From: Brevipalpus yothersi
Lineage: Eukaryota > Arthropoda > Arachnida > Trombidiformes > Tenuipalpidae
NCBI GenBank assembly: GCA_003956705.1
Contig: QZCP01000024.1
Location: 85,292-149,291, forward strand
Direction: 5' to 3'
DNA: 64,000 nucleotides
Positions 21,630 through 33,293 of this stretch are shown piece by piece (position 1 is the first letter of the stretch; each line of letters opens with the position of its first letter). The notes beneath the pieces are model-generated. The model worked only from the letters and a program-made list of their open reading frames with translations. It ran no database searches and was not told the origin of the DNA. A program made the translations under genes and the position numbers.

Positions 21630-23765
21630 ATGATGGCATCTAGTTCTAAAACACCTGTCATTCATGAAACTATAATTGAGAGAGAGGATTTAAATTTACA
21701 AAAAGTTTGTGTGAGAAGAGTGGTGGACAATATAGATAATACTGACTTTGAAATATGTGCGCGATCATTTTCAAGTCGTTGCAATTTGAATCGTCATCTG
21801 AGAGATATTCATAACATTGCTTTACCTGTTAAGAAATTAAATTTTCTGTGCCCTGTTTGCTGCATCAGCCATTCTAATTAGCAAGATTCCGAATCACATC
21901 TTCAATCCAGGCATGATATTTTGTTGGTGGGAGAAGAGCATCATTTCCAAGATTTTACTAATGAGTACTGCCAAGAGCATTGTGATATTTTTTGGAAGTT
22001 TTGATGAACATTGTGACAATTTTAGGATTTTTGAGGTGGAAAGAAGAGATTCAGAAAGAAACCGGTTCTTTCCACGCCAAAGAAGCAGGTAAAAAAAGAA
22101 CAGGCAACGGGTTTAAAGAATTTTTCAGGTGCAATAGATCAGGAAGATATGAGTCAATTGCATCAAAGAGGAATGAGAGGATACAGGATGAAAGGAAAAT
22201 AGGTGGTTCTTGTCCAGCTTCGATGAAAGTTTTCATCATTGAGAAAGGTAGAACAACTGTCGAATTTTGCTCAACTCATGTTGGACATCAAATACAGCTC
22301 AAGCATCTCAATATTCCCAAGCTAATAGACTAAAAATTGTTGCTCAATTGAGAGCAGGAATTTCTAGAAATGAGGTACTAAGAAGATTGAAACAGAGAGG
22401 ATTTCAGAGTGATATCACTAGAGAAGGCCTGATAACCGGAAAAGATTTGAGAAATATTGCTCAGCTATTTAAATTGATAATCAAGAGAGGAGACACAGCG
22501 ACGATATGACAAGTGTTGATGCAATCATCAAGGAGTTCCAAGAATCAGAGAATGATCCAGTAATCTTGTATGAGAATACCTCAACGCCTGGCCAGCCCTC
22601 TGACAATCTCATGATAGGACTGATGAACGAAGGCCAAGCTGGGATGCTCGAGAAATACGGAGAAAAATGCATTCTTATTGATTCTACTCATGCAACAAGC
22701 AAATACAAAATTCAGCTCACCACAATCATGGTAGTAGACAGTGGAAGGTGAGTTTTTCGAGCCATCTGGAGATGGTTCTCTGGATTTCTTTCTCTACAGG
22801 TGTGGATTTCCATGTTGCTTTCTTTTCTCTTCGAAAATAGATATTGTAGCATTCGACAAAATTTTTCAAAGCTCTCAAAGAAAAAATTGGAGTGATTCAA
22901 ACTCGAGCCTACATGAGTGATGACTACCCAGCGTATTTTGCTGCCTGGAGTAGTGTGATGGGCCAGCCGAATAACAAGCTCCTATGTTCTTGGCATGTAC
23001 TACACGCATGGAAAATTAATTTGAACACCCTCCCAAGTGAACATCGTAAAAAATTGAAAGAGAAATTGAGAGAACTTCTATCTGAATTGGATGAAAACGA
23101 TTTTAATAGAGAGCTAGATAAATTTCTCACTTTCTTGCTCAAACAATCGTTGAAAGAATTCCATCAGTATTTCAGATCAACTTACGCAAATCCACCGAAG
23201 CAGTGGGCTTATTATTATTGTGAGAATCTTGGCATCAATACCAACAATCATCTAGGAGCCATGCATCCGTGATTCAATTCATGTCATTTGTATCATTTCT
23301 AAATTTTTCATTTTGTAGCAAACTCAAACACAAGTATACGAATGGAAAAAAAGTCAGAAGGCTGGATAAAAGTATTCATTGCTTGATGGAATTAACGACA
23401 GATGCTCATATTGATCTTATGATTGCCTTGGAGAAAGGAAAAATTAGCAATAAAATGGCGGTTTTCAGGCAAAGACATGCACATCCATTGAAGATGGCTG
23501 TAACGAAAGTTCCTTCCGAGGATAGCAACGAATTTTATGTACAATCTGAAAGCCAAAAGGAAATCAAAATTTATACAATCTAGAGAAAATCATGGGACCA
23601 TTCTGCATGCAAGCTCAAGTGCTCACCATGTAACGCTTGTATCCATACTTACTCTTGCAATTGTGTTGACCATTCAATCAAGAATAATCTCTGTAACCAT
23701 ATCCATTATGTTCTTCTAGATAAATCTGAGTTTATAGATTCAAACCCTGTCGAGCCATCAGACCT
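21630..23765 (+). pseudogene. MULE (Mutator-like) transposase with C2H2 fingers, decayed
   Basis: Plus-strand blocks in order are as follows. Two C2H2-like fingers come first (RSFSSRCNLNRHLRDIH near 21770, whose first Cys is replaced, and FLCPVCC near 21845). Next are a WKEEIQKETGS block (22042), GGSCPAS (22204), and the MULE catalytic start ILIDSTHATSKYKIQLTTIM (22672-22731, first Asp). Then come YMSDDYPAYFAAW (22911, second Asp) and LLCSWHVLHAW (22978). A SWIM-type CNC...H finger lies near 23655-23700. Two short introns look real: 22748-22800 (GTGAGT...CTACAG) and 23269-23318 (GTGATT...TTGTAG). Stops and frame changes (for example near 21878, 22000, 22330 and 22860) show it is not functional. 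Confidence 0.8.
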
Positions 23766-24070
23766 AATCGTTGAAGGAAATACTGAGAAGACAGATGAAA
23801 TTAGTTTCCATTTTAGTCAAATCAAACAATCGCAAGAATCAGAGAACCTCGAGGAAAAGAAATGTGAGTTGATCAGAGAATTGAACATTTTCTGGCCTCG
23901 ATAGAAAAATTCGATGAAGCTCAGGTCAAGTTTGTTGGACAGGAGCTTCGGAGAATGAGAAATACTTGCCTATTGATGAATAGTAGTCATTCATTCAGTG
24001 TACTCGAAGTCGAAGATCCATCTGATAGAAAGAAAATCTCACCAAACAGATTAGATTCTGAGTGAAAAAT

Positions 24071-24284
24071 TCCCCATAGACTCAATGTATTGTCCTGATA
24101 ATTGTCCTCTTAAATAAAAGTTGCTTGAACGAGAAAAATTCGTTCGAAAAAAGATTCCCATAGACTCAATGTATTGTCCCGATAATTGTCCTTTCAAATA
24201 AAAGTTGCTTGAACGAGAAAAATTAGCGCAAAAAGTTTTCCCCGTAGACTGAATGTATTGTCCCGATAATTGTCCTCATAATAA
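24071..24284. repeat. Tandem repeat, 83-84-bp unit, about 2.6 copies
   Basis: Units start at about 24071, 24155 and 24238. Each begins TTCCCATAGACTCAATGTAT, followed by TTGTCC, GATAATTGTCC, AAATAAAAGTTGCTTGAACG and AGAAAAATT. The third unit is partial. The repeat sits just after the decayed MULE, so it may be part of its 3' region. Confidence 0.8.
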
Positions 24285-24455
24285 TTTGAACGGAAATTCA
24301 AACATTTTCAATGAAGACACTTTTAATGAAAGTTCTCATAAAAATGAGTATTCAATCAAAGTAATTATCATTCAAGAAAGTCGGAAAATTTTATTGGAAG
24401 TTTATTCGGGAGTTTTCTTAGGCTTTGGTCTACGTTTACCATTTGAGTTATTAAT

Positions 24456-24987
24456 TCAACCATCTTTTTGTGGAACATAGTCTTTCTGACCTGGACATGG
24501 GCCAGGTCTGGAGCAATCTTGTGGACATGTGTGTTTCGGTCCTTCAGGTCCAATGCATACTTGCTCATGGCTTCTCTGAGCTCTCTTCGAAAAGAATGTA
24601 CGGATGCACCAGCGACAATCAAACCCAGGCTCTGAAGATTCCCTCCCACTCTCATCATGGGCTTGCGTAAGGTTGCGACTTGCAGAAGCCAAACCATCGC
24701 GACATGGTAGATCGGAGAAAACGTCCTCAACTCCTAACAATGATCGTTTCCACTCAACCTATATAGAAGAATATGATATAAATTAGTGATGATCATGGTT
24801 AAATGCTTACATCGTAGAAGATACTCTTTCCACCAGTTACTTTGTCTTTTACCACACCAAATCCATGAAGGGCTTCAATCTCGAAGCATCCCATAAATGC
24901 TCTAGCGCTACCAGGTATGTCAACCTCTGGGAAAGTTGAGACTTGTTCTTCCTGTAGATCTAATGGTGGATTTTCATCTCCCATCAC
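24456..24987 (-). CDS. Small two-exon protein with a C2HC zinc-finger-like motif
   Basis: Exon 1 is 24987-24811 and exon 2 is 24758-24456, joined in frame across a 52-bp intron (GTAAGC...TATAG), predicting 159 aa. Exon 1 reads FGVVKDKVTGGKSIFYD up to the splice, and exon 2 continues VEWKRSLLGVEDVFSD. Exon 2 holds CRWCIRTFFSKRAQRSHEQ followed by VC, a C-x2-C-x12-H-x4-C pattern with the Phe of a classical finger, then a Cys/Pro/Gly-rich tail. I do not recognise the protein. It could be a genuine small gene or the 5' part of a retroelement ORF. The junction is an inference, but donor, acceptor and frame agree. No promoter or cDNA-like support is visible. Confidence 0.4.
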
Positions 24988-25393
24988 GATAAGATAAGAA
25001 ATACAATCGAAAATATACAGGAAACAGTGAAAAATAATTATTAAATTAGTAAAATATAATGAAATCTATTGTAGAAAGCACATGTTAGGATCCGTGTTAA
25101 GAAGATTCAAATTCATAAACATTGAGAATGTGCATGATTGAGCCACTGCGCTTTAAAGATGGGTCAGAAATTAGCCAAAAGCAGCTTTCCAGGATTCAGC
25201 TCTCTGTGAAATAGAACGTACGTTGATTGGTAATGAATTGAAATCTTCTTGACGCAATTTTCCCACACCTTTGATCAATCTGCCCGGAATCTGTAAGGAA
25301 GTTGTCTTCCCTAGTTACAGATACGGATATAGATATGATGTACCTTTACCTTCTCGAAAACATTTAGAGAACAGTCGTATGATCTACTGCAGA

Positions 25394-25694
25394 GTGGGCC
25401 AAAAGTTCATTGGTATGATAAAATAAAGTTGGAAGCCAATATTTCTTGGCCACGAGATGAAACAATTCGATTATTCTTTACCGCCATATCTCACCAAAAA
25501 AGTCTCATTGAATCATCATATCATCAATAGTCATGAATTTAACCAGATTTTCGACCATGATAGGTGAAAATTTTCGAAATGATCAGACTTCGTGGTAAGA
25601 TATGGTGGTCAAAAGCAATCGAACTGTTCCATCTCGTGGCCAAAAAATATTGGCTCCCAACTTTATTTTGTCATAACGATAAACTTTTGGCCCA
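25394..25694. mobile_element. Fold-back (snap-back) MITE with ~125-bp arms
   Basis: The left arm (about 25394-25520) and the right arm (about 25570-25694) are reverse complements at high identity, leaving a loop of about 50 bp. Shared blocks include GGGCCAAAAGTT, AAAATAAAGTTGG, GCCAATATT and TTGGCCACGAGATG. The GTGGGCCAAAAGTT tip resembles Tc1-type TIRs. It has no coding capacity of its own. A transcript across it would form a long hairpin. Confidence 0.85.
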
Positions 25695-26273
25695 TCCAAC
25701 TTTTTCCAATGTTAAAGTACATAATCGTATGATTAAAAACTTCATCAACTTAGGAATTGAGAAATGAAGGGAGGAATGAAAGTTCCTACACATGATAAGC
25801 ACCAACGGAAATAGATAAAATATAGCTTGATCAGAGCCACTGTTTCATCTAATCGCTAGATAATTCTTATCGATGCGTAGAAAGTTTCAGCCCACCTTGT
25901 AGATTGATTTTAATTAGAGCATTTCCTGGAGAAACCGAAGCAGTCATCCCGTTAATCATTCCTGGACACTTACTGACTATCAACTGGTTCCATGGAGGAT
26001 CAACTTTCCTTCATCTGTGTCCGGAATGGAAGGGGTTCAATGAAATCATGAGAGACTAGTGGATTGTCGGAATGGGTTGCTCAAACTATTCAGAGTTGAA
26101 TAGTTGGCTCAGTACAAGTTTATGTGAGATAAATTCATTAAATTCTTATAAAAATATAATTCATTGGACTTTCAAAGTTGATTTTCTCGTGATTAAAGAT
26201 CACTGACCATTTGCTTGGTAGAAGAAGAGATTAGATTAGCTCTTATGAGTGTATATTGAGGTGTCAAAATGTA
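25695..26273. other. Gene-poor interval
   Basis: Nothing recognisable. It covers the 3' flank of the CRAL-TRIO gene, including any 3' UTR. Confidence 0.4.
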
Positions 26274-27185
26274 TCATTCTTTGATATCATCAGAGAGTCC
26301 TTCGTTGATCAAGGGTTCAAACAATTTATAAATTTCTTCACATCTCTTTCGCCCTATCTGAGCAACCTTCTCTCCGAATTCAAACACATCAGGACAATTT
26401 TTCGGTGTCACTTTCCAGCCCTTGTGGGGCTTCTCACAAGTGCCACCCAAGAAGTCGGGAAGTTTGTCCTTATCAATATATTCCAGAATGCTTTCAGAAT
26501 CGACAAACTTGATCATGTCAACCCTGTCCGAAGGAATCCAAGTTTTAACCAATCCCCAGAATACACGCAAGATGAACGGTAGATTGATGACCAAAATATA
26601 TTCTATTCCTCTCGGAAATTGCACCATCAGTAAGTTGAGAAAAAATTTGAGCAAGTCGAAGTCAGTGTTTCTCAAGCCAGTTCCAGCAAAGTCAAGGATT
26701 AATGTCCATCCTCGTCCGTTGGCCGCTTCATCCACATGCCAAGTCTGGTAGGCGGTGAACAATTGTTCATACTTTGTTATCTCTTTGACACATAACACAA
26801 ATTTACACCGAGAATACATGGTTGGTCGTCCTTTTTTGTCTGGTTCGTACAGAAAAAGTGGTCCACATCGCCAAATAAGATCTGGAAACCAACCTGGATC
26901 TAAATTTCGAAGACCCATAGTTTTGCGCCATCGATAAGATGTGATAAGCTGATCAAGAGCCTTGTCCTCATCACCATTTTGGATGCTCAAGTAACGGTAT
27001 ACTGGCCAATCATCATTTTTTATGGCATCAATGTCTTCAGGCTCAAATTCATCAATCATTTCAGGAAGCATTTCGAGAAATCGTTGACGAACATTTTTCA
27101 CTTTTTGAGCATCAATTGGAGGGAAAACTCTATCACGTTTTCGAATTGCTTGAGGTTCTTCAAGAGTGATCACTTGAGTCTCCAT
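26274..27185 (-). CDS. CRAL-TRIO (SEC14-like) lipid-binding protein, intronless
   Basis: A single 303-aa frame starts at the ATG at 27185. The open frame extends upstream but has no earlier ATG (a GTG at 27212 is not a eukaryotic start). Residues about 20-85 match the CRAL-TRIO N-terminal helical part. The lipid-binding domain follows, with WTLILDFAGTG, YILVINLPFILRVFW, KFVDSESILEYI and LPDFLGGTCE, the last being the LPxxxGG signature at its end. Family knowledge: these proteins bind and transfer hydrophobic ligands such as phosphoinositides, tocopherol or retinoids in the cytosol. The combination with GTCEKPHKGW resembles the N-terminal domain of MOSPD2-like proteins, but no MSP domain or membrane anchor follows. 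A TCAGTTAG initiator-like site lies 29-36 bp upstream of the ATG. Confidence 0.85.
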   Translation of the reverse strand: METQVITLEEPQAIRKRDRVFPPIDAQKVKNVRQRFLEMLPEMIDEFEPEDIDAIKNDDWPVYRYLSIQNGDEDKALDQLITSYRWRKTMGLRNLDPGWFPDLIWRCGPLFLYEPDKKGRPTMYSRCKFVLCVKEITKYEQLFTAYQTWHVDEAANGRGWTLILDFAGTGLRNTDFDLLKFFLNLLMVQFPRGIEYILVINLPFILRVFWGLVKTWIPSDRVDMIKFVDSESILEYIDKDKLPDFLGGTCEKPHKGWKVTPKNCPDVFEFGEKVAQIGRKRCEEIYKLFEPLINEGLSDDIKE

Positions 27186-27210
27186 TGTTGAAGATGATTT
27201 CTTTTCACAC

Positions 27211-27218
27211 ACTAACTG
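27211..27218 (-). promoter_or_regulatory. Initiator-like element upstream of the CRAL-TRIO gene
   Basis: On the minus strand TCAGTTAG lies about 30 bp before the ATG at 27185. TCAGT is the arthropod initiator consensus, and transcription from here would give a very short 5' leader. This is a short motif, so the call is tentative. Confidence 0.3.
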
Positions 27219-30200
27219 AGAGATCGAACTAACCAGAAACGATGAGTTTTCCAGTCAAAGATTGAAGTTATCACTGAAAGATCAAAAGTTCCATATGACT
27301 GATAATTACTGAACTTAGAATGGATGGACGATTGGTGATAATTTATTCGAGCTCAGGGAGACACATGAACACTTAGCCGTGATGGAAAACTTGATATCAA
27401 TCCAAGGAAATCCTATGAAAACAATGTATGGTCACTGGACGACAATGTTTTTTGCTAAGCTAAGCAAAAACAGCATTTAAGCGAAAAACAAAGTTGTTGA
27501 AGAAAATTGAATGAGCAAACTTGATGAGTTGAGGTAAAAATCGAAGGAACTCACATTCTATCAGCAAAAATTCAAGATCAGGCTCTCTCCAGGCATACTT
27601 GTGAGTAAGTAATATATAAATTTTTCTACTCTCATACTTGTTCATGAGAATTCAGGTAACGATTCTGAAAGCCTGAAATCACCGGTGGGTGGGCTTCACT
27701 TGTATCGTTCTCCTCCTCTCTCTCTTTCTCTCTCTTTCTCTCTCTTTCTCTCTCTTTCTCTCTCTCTTTCTCTCTTTCTCTCTTTCTCTCACCAATCAGT
27801 TAACCAGTTTGTGGTTGCTTTGATTCATGTGAATAGGATGAACAAACTCGAAACAAGGTATTAGATTTAGCAATATGAAGTGTATCTCTTATTGGCCTGT
27901 TGTTGTTGAACGATTTACTTACACGCGCTTCAGTTCAATGCGAATGAAAGTTATTATTGAGGAAAATTTTTTTCCTGATCCTTGATGTATAGTGGATTGA
28001 TTTCATCGGTGAACAGGAGATGGTTATGTATGTGTCTAAGTAAGCATATGCGTGTATGTCTGTAGAGAGCTGATTATAATATTTTAATGAATAAGAAGAA
28101 CAGTTTTTTTGACTGTTTAATTCAATCTTATAGGTGATCGATAGACCCTTCTTGCCGCCGGATAGTGAATGTTGAGTCAACTAATTTGCATGATAATTGA
28201 GGAATAAGTGGACAGTAAATATTGATAAGCCAGTTTCAGTATGATTTTAACCAAATTTTTTTATTTTGGGTTTGTTTTTGAAATACATTCGAGAACTAGA
28301 GTTTCATGACTTTTCATCTCTTCATTTCGTGCCAACTCGGATTAAACCTCATCGCACTTTTTTTCACCTCTCTTTTCCCTACATTTATTATTATTCTTTG
28401 TTTCAACAGATAAATCCAATCATTTTCCAATCATCCAGTAAGACAGAACAGTTTCCTGGAATACAATTCTTTCATCACTACACAGTATAACTAGTGGTTG
28501 AGAAATGTTTCGCATTGCATGACTTCAAGTTCAAATCTCAATCGAACACGCTTAGGTCAGATCAAGTATGTGGAAAAAGTTTGAATAGAAAATGAAAATT
28601 CTCTAAATTCTGAATTTTTCTTTCTTCTTAAAGTTGAACAACCTTTTCTACAAAATCGAATGATTATTTCACCTAGCAAATGATAATTGTAATCTTCAAA
28701 ATTTTTGTCCATAACTCGATATATTCTTACGGTAGCAGTATTTTCTTTACACTCTTGTTAGTGTGTCTTAAACTTTTTGACCATGAAATGAAATGGAAAT
28801 CATTTGTCTATCCTTGAAAAGATTATATCGGTAGCAACTTATTGTCTAAAATTTCCTCAACTATGAACGTTCTGATAAACATTAGATTTGGGGGGATGGC
28901 TGATGGAATGATTGAGCTTCTTGATTCTCACACATCAAACTTTGTTATCCTCTTCAGAATATTCTCTCATCATGATAAGCTTGACAAAACTCTTTAAAGA
29001 TCATTCAAATATTCCCACCACATTCAAAATTATCGTAGAATTTTCTCTCCAAACTCGTTCTAAGAATTTTCTCACATTAGTGGAGGTGATTGCGAAATAC
29101 TATATTCTTGATATAATCTAAATATGTATAATACCCTAATTTGATCATTCGTTCTAAGCCATATATTCATCAAACTACACTACACTCAATCATAATGATT
29201 ATATCAGTTGTCTCCTATCAGAAAGCAGGATCAATTTTTTTTCCTCCTGCCAAGTGGTGATCAAATTCAATGAGTAGAAGCGTGGCGATGATCACACAAA
29301 TATTATTTGAAATTCAACTGAAGGGGGGAAGATTGTATTACATGGTAAGAGAGATGTTCATAGATGTTCATCTGTGGAAGAAAATGCCATTGGATGAGTT
29401 TCTCATTCTAGTAAAACTTGTTCCATGGAAAACTTACCTCAAAGATTGTGTAATTAGAATCAAGAAGAAATGTCAGATCTTGCATACGCTGAGCATCATG
29501 TGCAACAGTACATGTATTCTTTTCATTACGATTTCATCACGCTGATCAGAGAGTGTGTACATGTATGTTTATTGCCTTTTAATTTTGCAAAAAAATTTGA
29601 GCTCCACGACTCATGGAAGATTTTTCACCTTTCACAACAAGCTTGTGAGTAAATTTTTTACCGAGAAATATGTACCACAATCATTGCATGTAAAAATGAA
29701 GAGACGGAATTTCCACAGTGAAAAACAATGATTAGACAAACTTTTCTAACAAAGAATGCTGGTTTTGTCACAAAAGTTCTCATGTTGGATAATTTGAGCA
29801 TGATAAATTCCTACTGGCACCAATATAGTGATCGAAATTAGTTGAAAATTTAATCAATCAGATATTATCAGGGAATAATTTTCAAAAATCTTCCGTCTCA
29901 TTCGTTTTAGCTATCTGGACATCAAATCCTAATCCTAATCCCCAGCTTGAACGAAATTCTAGCTCAATGTCACTTATTAAGAGCTTTCATCCTGATGATA
30001 AATTTGAAGCAAGTAAATACTCAAGATTGTGAGTTTGATTCCAGAGTAGGGAATTTCAGTCGCTCTAGAACAGCTGAATTGATTGAATGCCTAACAATAC
30101 AAATTATTGGCTAAATAGCTTTTCCCAAACTTTAGATTTTGATATTAGTTAATTTTAATTACCAAAATTATTTTATCTATCCATATTTCACTGCAAATGA

Positions 30201-30346
30201 GCAGGTTGTGCTCTTGCTTGTACGAGATGTTAAAAATTCTATGATTCACCATGAGAAATTTTTTAATTGAACAAATCGAATTGCTGGTTACGATAGTGTC
30301 ATTTTATTTTTCCTCTTGAAACTTTCTTTTCAACATCTTCAGTCTT
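27216..30346. other. Intergenic interval with a CT-rich microsatellite
   Basis: I see no supported gene in these 3.1 kb. A (CTCTTT)/(CT) microsatellite occupies about 27711-27790. Scattered short frames (for example 28266-28490 and 29270-29545) have no motifs and are what A+T-rich DNA gives by chance. Confidence 0.5.
27711..27790. repeat. CT/TTTC microsatellite
   Basis: About 80 bp made of TCTCTC and TTTCTC units, a compound pyrimidine microsatellite. Confidence 0.9.
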
Positions 30347-32657
30347 TCAGTAAGCTTGTGATGCCATATTGTAATAAGCTTTGTACAAATAGCCATCATA
30401 AGATGATTTCTGATCAATTTTTCGTTGCTTTTCTTTGGGATATCGGTCACCAAGATAGAGTTTAGGTATTAAGTTTGATGTCAGTAATTCTCTATTCTTG
30501 AAACAAAACTCAGCTCTACTTCGGTCTAGTTTTATATCTCTGGCAGATAAAATAGCAGTAACTGGATCAATTTTATCAGACTTAGGTGTGTTCCAAGATG
30601 GCCACTGGCTTTGGTCATGGACAGGTTCACTATTGAACAAAATAGAAAATTAATTAAGTTCTTCCTTCTCTGTTACACTGCAACACTGAGCTAGTTGCCA
30701 CAGGCTGAGAGTGCAGTGTCTTTAACTCTACATAATCGAAAACTTTATCAAGTTCATTTCATGAAAGCATCTATCATTATTGTTTGTTTTCATCAGATTC
30801 CTCTGAATTAAACGGTATATCTCAGAAAAGCTCAATTCACTTCAGTTATCCGAATGTAGTATGCTGTATTTTGCAATCCTTTGGCTCCATGTGTGACACA
30901 CGTGTTGGTTAGCTTTTTGAAATGTCTCATTCTTTTCAATATACACCCATTTACTTACCCATTCTTTGCAAAATTGGTCCATTGATCCATCGTCTTTTGG
31001 CTGACCATTCTATCCTCATCTGTGAAAACATTTATCCAATCGAAAATATTTTCACCAGCCACAAAAGGTAGCCCAGTGGCAAATATACTGGTGTCTTGGT
31101 AACACCCGCGGAATTCTGGCTGAATATCACAGATTGGATATGTGTGAGAATTAGGCATATGATTGAACTGGAAGGCGTAAGCTTTTCCCTTAGGCTTTGA
31201 TTCGATGAACTTTTTTGCATAAGAATATGCTGGACAGGCGTAAAACAGATCAGTCAACAATCGGAATACTCCTGTTTGAATTTTTTTGTTAGATATTTCG
31301 TCGGTAGGAGAGCCAATATACAATTCAAGTATTTTTTCTACAGAATCTCCTTCATAAATTCGGGATATCACATTGCGGGCGTCATCCAATGTTAGTGGGT
31401 TCTTCGTCATGATCTCAGGTCCAAGTTTGACCACTTTAGATGATCCAAGATTTTCAATATAACCAATTAAGAGATTCTCTGCGTTGGGCGGCGAGGAGAA
31501 AAGATCTTCCGGTAAGTATTCACCAGAGGTTTGCGAATCAAAACCATATAAACGATTAGGATAAGCACTAATTATCTCTTCTGGCTTTACATTTTGAAGG
31601 CATTCAATTTTGTCCTTAGCTTTTCTACACCCAACTCTATCGATCACAATATTTGTAACCTCATCTGTTCGGATAAAGTCAGCGGTATCATCGATGAATG
31701 GAAATCTTTGCATGTTCTGCATGATAGCGTTTCGGAACAAGTTACGAGCATATGGAGAATACACATGGCCTCCAACCATCTCTCCTCCTGATGTCTCACC
31801 CATGATCGTAATATCGTTTGGATCACCACCTGGAAAGAGTGGAAACTCTGATTTAGATGATGATGTGGAACGCACCAAAAAATGTCGGAAGTTCATCCAT
31901 AGATAAATGTATCTATGCTTGTATGCTCGCTATCAAGTCCAGGAAGAATTTTAACCAACACCCTAAGGTGACTTCTATGATAGATTCGCATGATGATTTC
32001 GAAGTCCAGCCATATGAACTTACCGAATGCTTTTATATTGTCTTTAATCCAGTGCATTGCCATATTTTGATCCCACATTCCAAGATTACTGATTATACCA
32101 TCATCAGGGTTCTTCGAGTAAGGGAATCCAAAGAAACCGAGTCTGTACTTTATAGCTACGAAGATTACATTTTCTTTCGCTACAAGAGGATAAGAAGAGT
32201 TCTGGTATGGATGACCCTGGAATGTATCAAAATCACTAGAAGCACTGATTAAAAGAATGACCGGAAGTAAGTCTGATTTCCCTTGGCTGAAAACTTTCGC
32301 AGGAGTGGTGATTTTGAGATACAAGCAATCTTCCGACATGGATCGCCGTTTGACATATATGTTCAAGCGTGGCTGCCAACAGTAATCGGTCTCCTCTGTA
32401 GCTTCCAATACATCAGTCCACTTGTCGACGGGCTTTGTTCTTTGTAACCGTAGAGGACCAACTGGAGGCTTAGCATAGGGTATTCCGACGAATTGAGCCA
32501 CTTCACCTACATTTGTAGAATCGAAAAAACCAACGACTGGACCACTTTTAGTTTCCACTACTGGTGTGAGCTTTATTGCCAGAATTTCGCGTGGACATGA
32601 TATGGCAAAGAGAACGAAGCTTATAGCTAACACCCTTGTGATGTGATTGAATTCCAT
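30347..32657 (-). CDS. Secreted carboxylesterase/cholinesterase-like protein lacking the catalytic triad
   Basis: Exons 32657-32024, 31829-30959 and 30629-30347 join in frame (introns of 194 and 329 bp, all GT-AG) to give 595 aa, normal for this alpha/beta-hydrolase family. The start at 32657 gives an N-terminal signal peptide (VLAISFVLFAIS). Family blocks follow: GIPYAKPPVGPLRL, SEDCLYL, GFFGFP, NLGMWDQ, and AFGGDPNDITIMGE across the first splice. The nucleophile elbow, usually GESAGG, is GETSGG here, with Thr at the Ser position (residue 224). At the acid site the usual DEG is replaced (LLIGYIENLGS), and at the His site the usual HGxE reads FATGLPFV. By my alignment all three catalytic residues are lost. 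It is therefore probably a non-enzymatic binding or adhesion protein like glutactin or neurotactin, although no membrane anchor is visible. Confidence 0.85.
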
Positions 32658-33158
32658 TTCTCTCAATGAACTTTTCAATTACTCATCATCGAGACTATAT
32701 AACTCTCGATATCCACAAAAGCAAGAGGATCATCAAACAAGTGTAATAGAAACGCCACATGCCAAACATATTTTCAGCATAATTAGGAGCTCGAGAGCAT
32801 CATTTGACTCTAGTTTTGAATTTTAAATGAACAATTGTCTAGGTGAAATTAAGAGAGGTATGGCAATATGAATCACAAATTTCCAAGGAATTTGCATGAA
32901 TAGATTTCATTCATTCTCTATACATTAAAATTCAAGCGTTCACCTCACTGAAGTTATTAGTACTCTGAGCAAGTACCATAGTTGAGGACAATTTCAACCC
33001 CTTAGCAATGAGAATTTATCGAAATTTCTTGGAATGAACAATCTCAGGTACCCAGAAAACTTTCACTACCATAACTTATTGCAATGTCATAAAACTTTCA
33101 TTGTACAAATTAGAATTATTATTTGAATTACACCCTCTAGCAAAGTTTGGGATGAGAG

Positions 33159-33164
33159 TTTATT
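33159..33164 (-). terminator. Poly(A) signal of the Lon gene
   Basis: On the minus strand GAATAAATAAAC lies about 130 bp beyond the Lon stop codon, a normal distance for a polyadenylation signal. Confidence 0.5.
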
Positions 33165-33293
33165 TATTCAATAACAACACATGGAAAATAGAAAAATGAC
33201 ATTTGGAGTTTTTGCTGGCCCTTAATCCATTAATTAGAGCTGAAGAATTTCAAATGATAACGATTTTTGGATGAAAAATTGAATGATGAGTGA

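Noticed and set aside
27186..27212. Upstream extension of the CRAL-TRIO protein to 27212
   Set aside because: The codon there is GTG. The first ATG is at 27185, and an initiator-like site lies inside the extension. The same logic moves the Lon start from 36408 (GTG) to 36390 and the esterase start from 32678 (TTG) to 32657.
28490..28560. tRNA-like segment with weak A-box and B-box resemblance
   Set aside because: I could not fold a cloverleaf with a proper acceptor stem. At best it is an old tRNA-derived SINE head.
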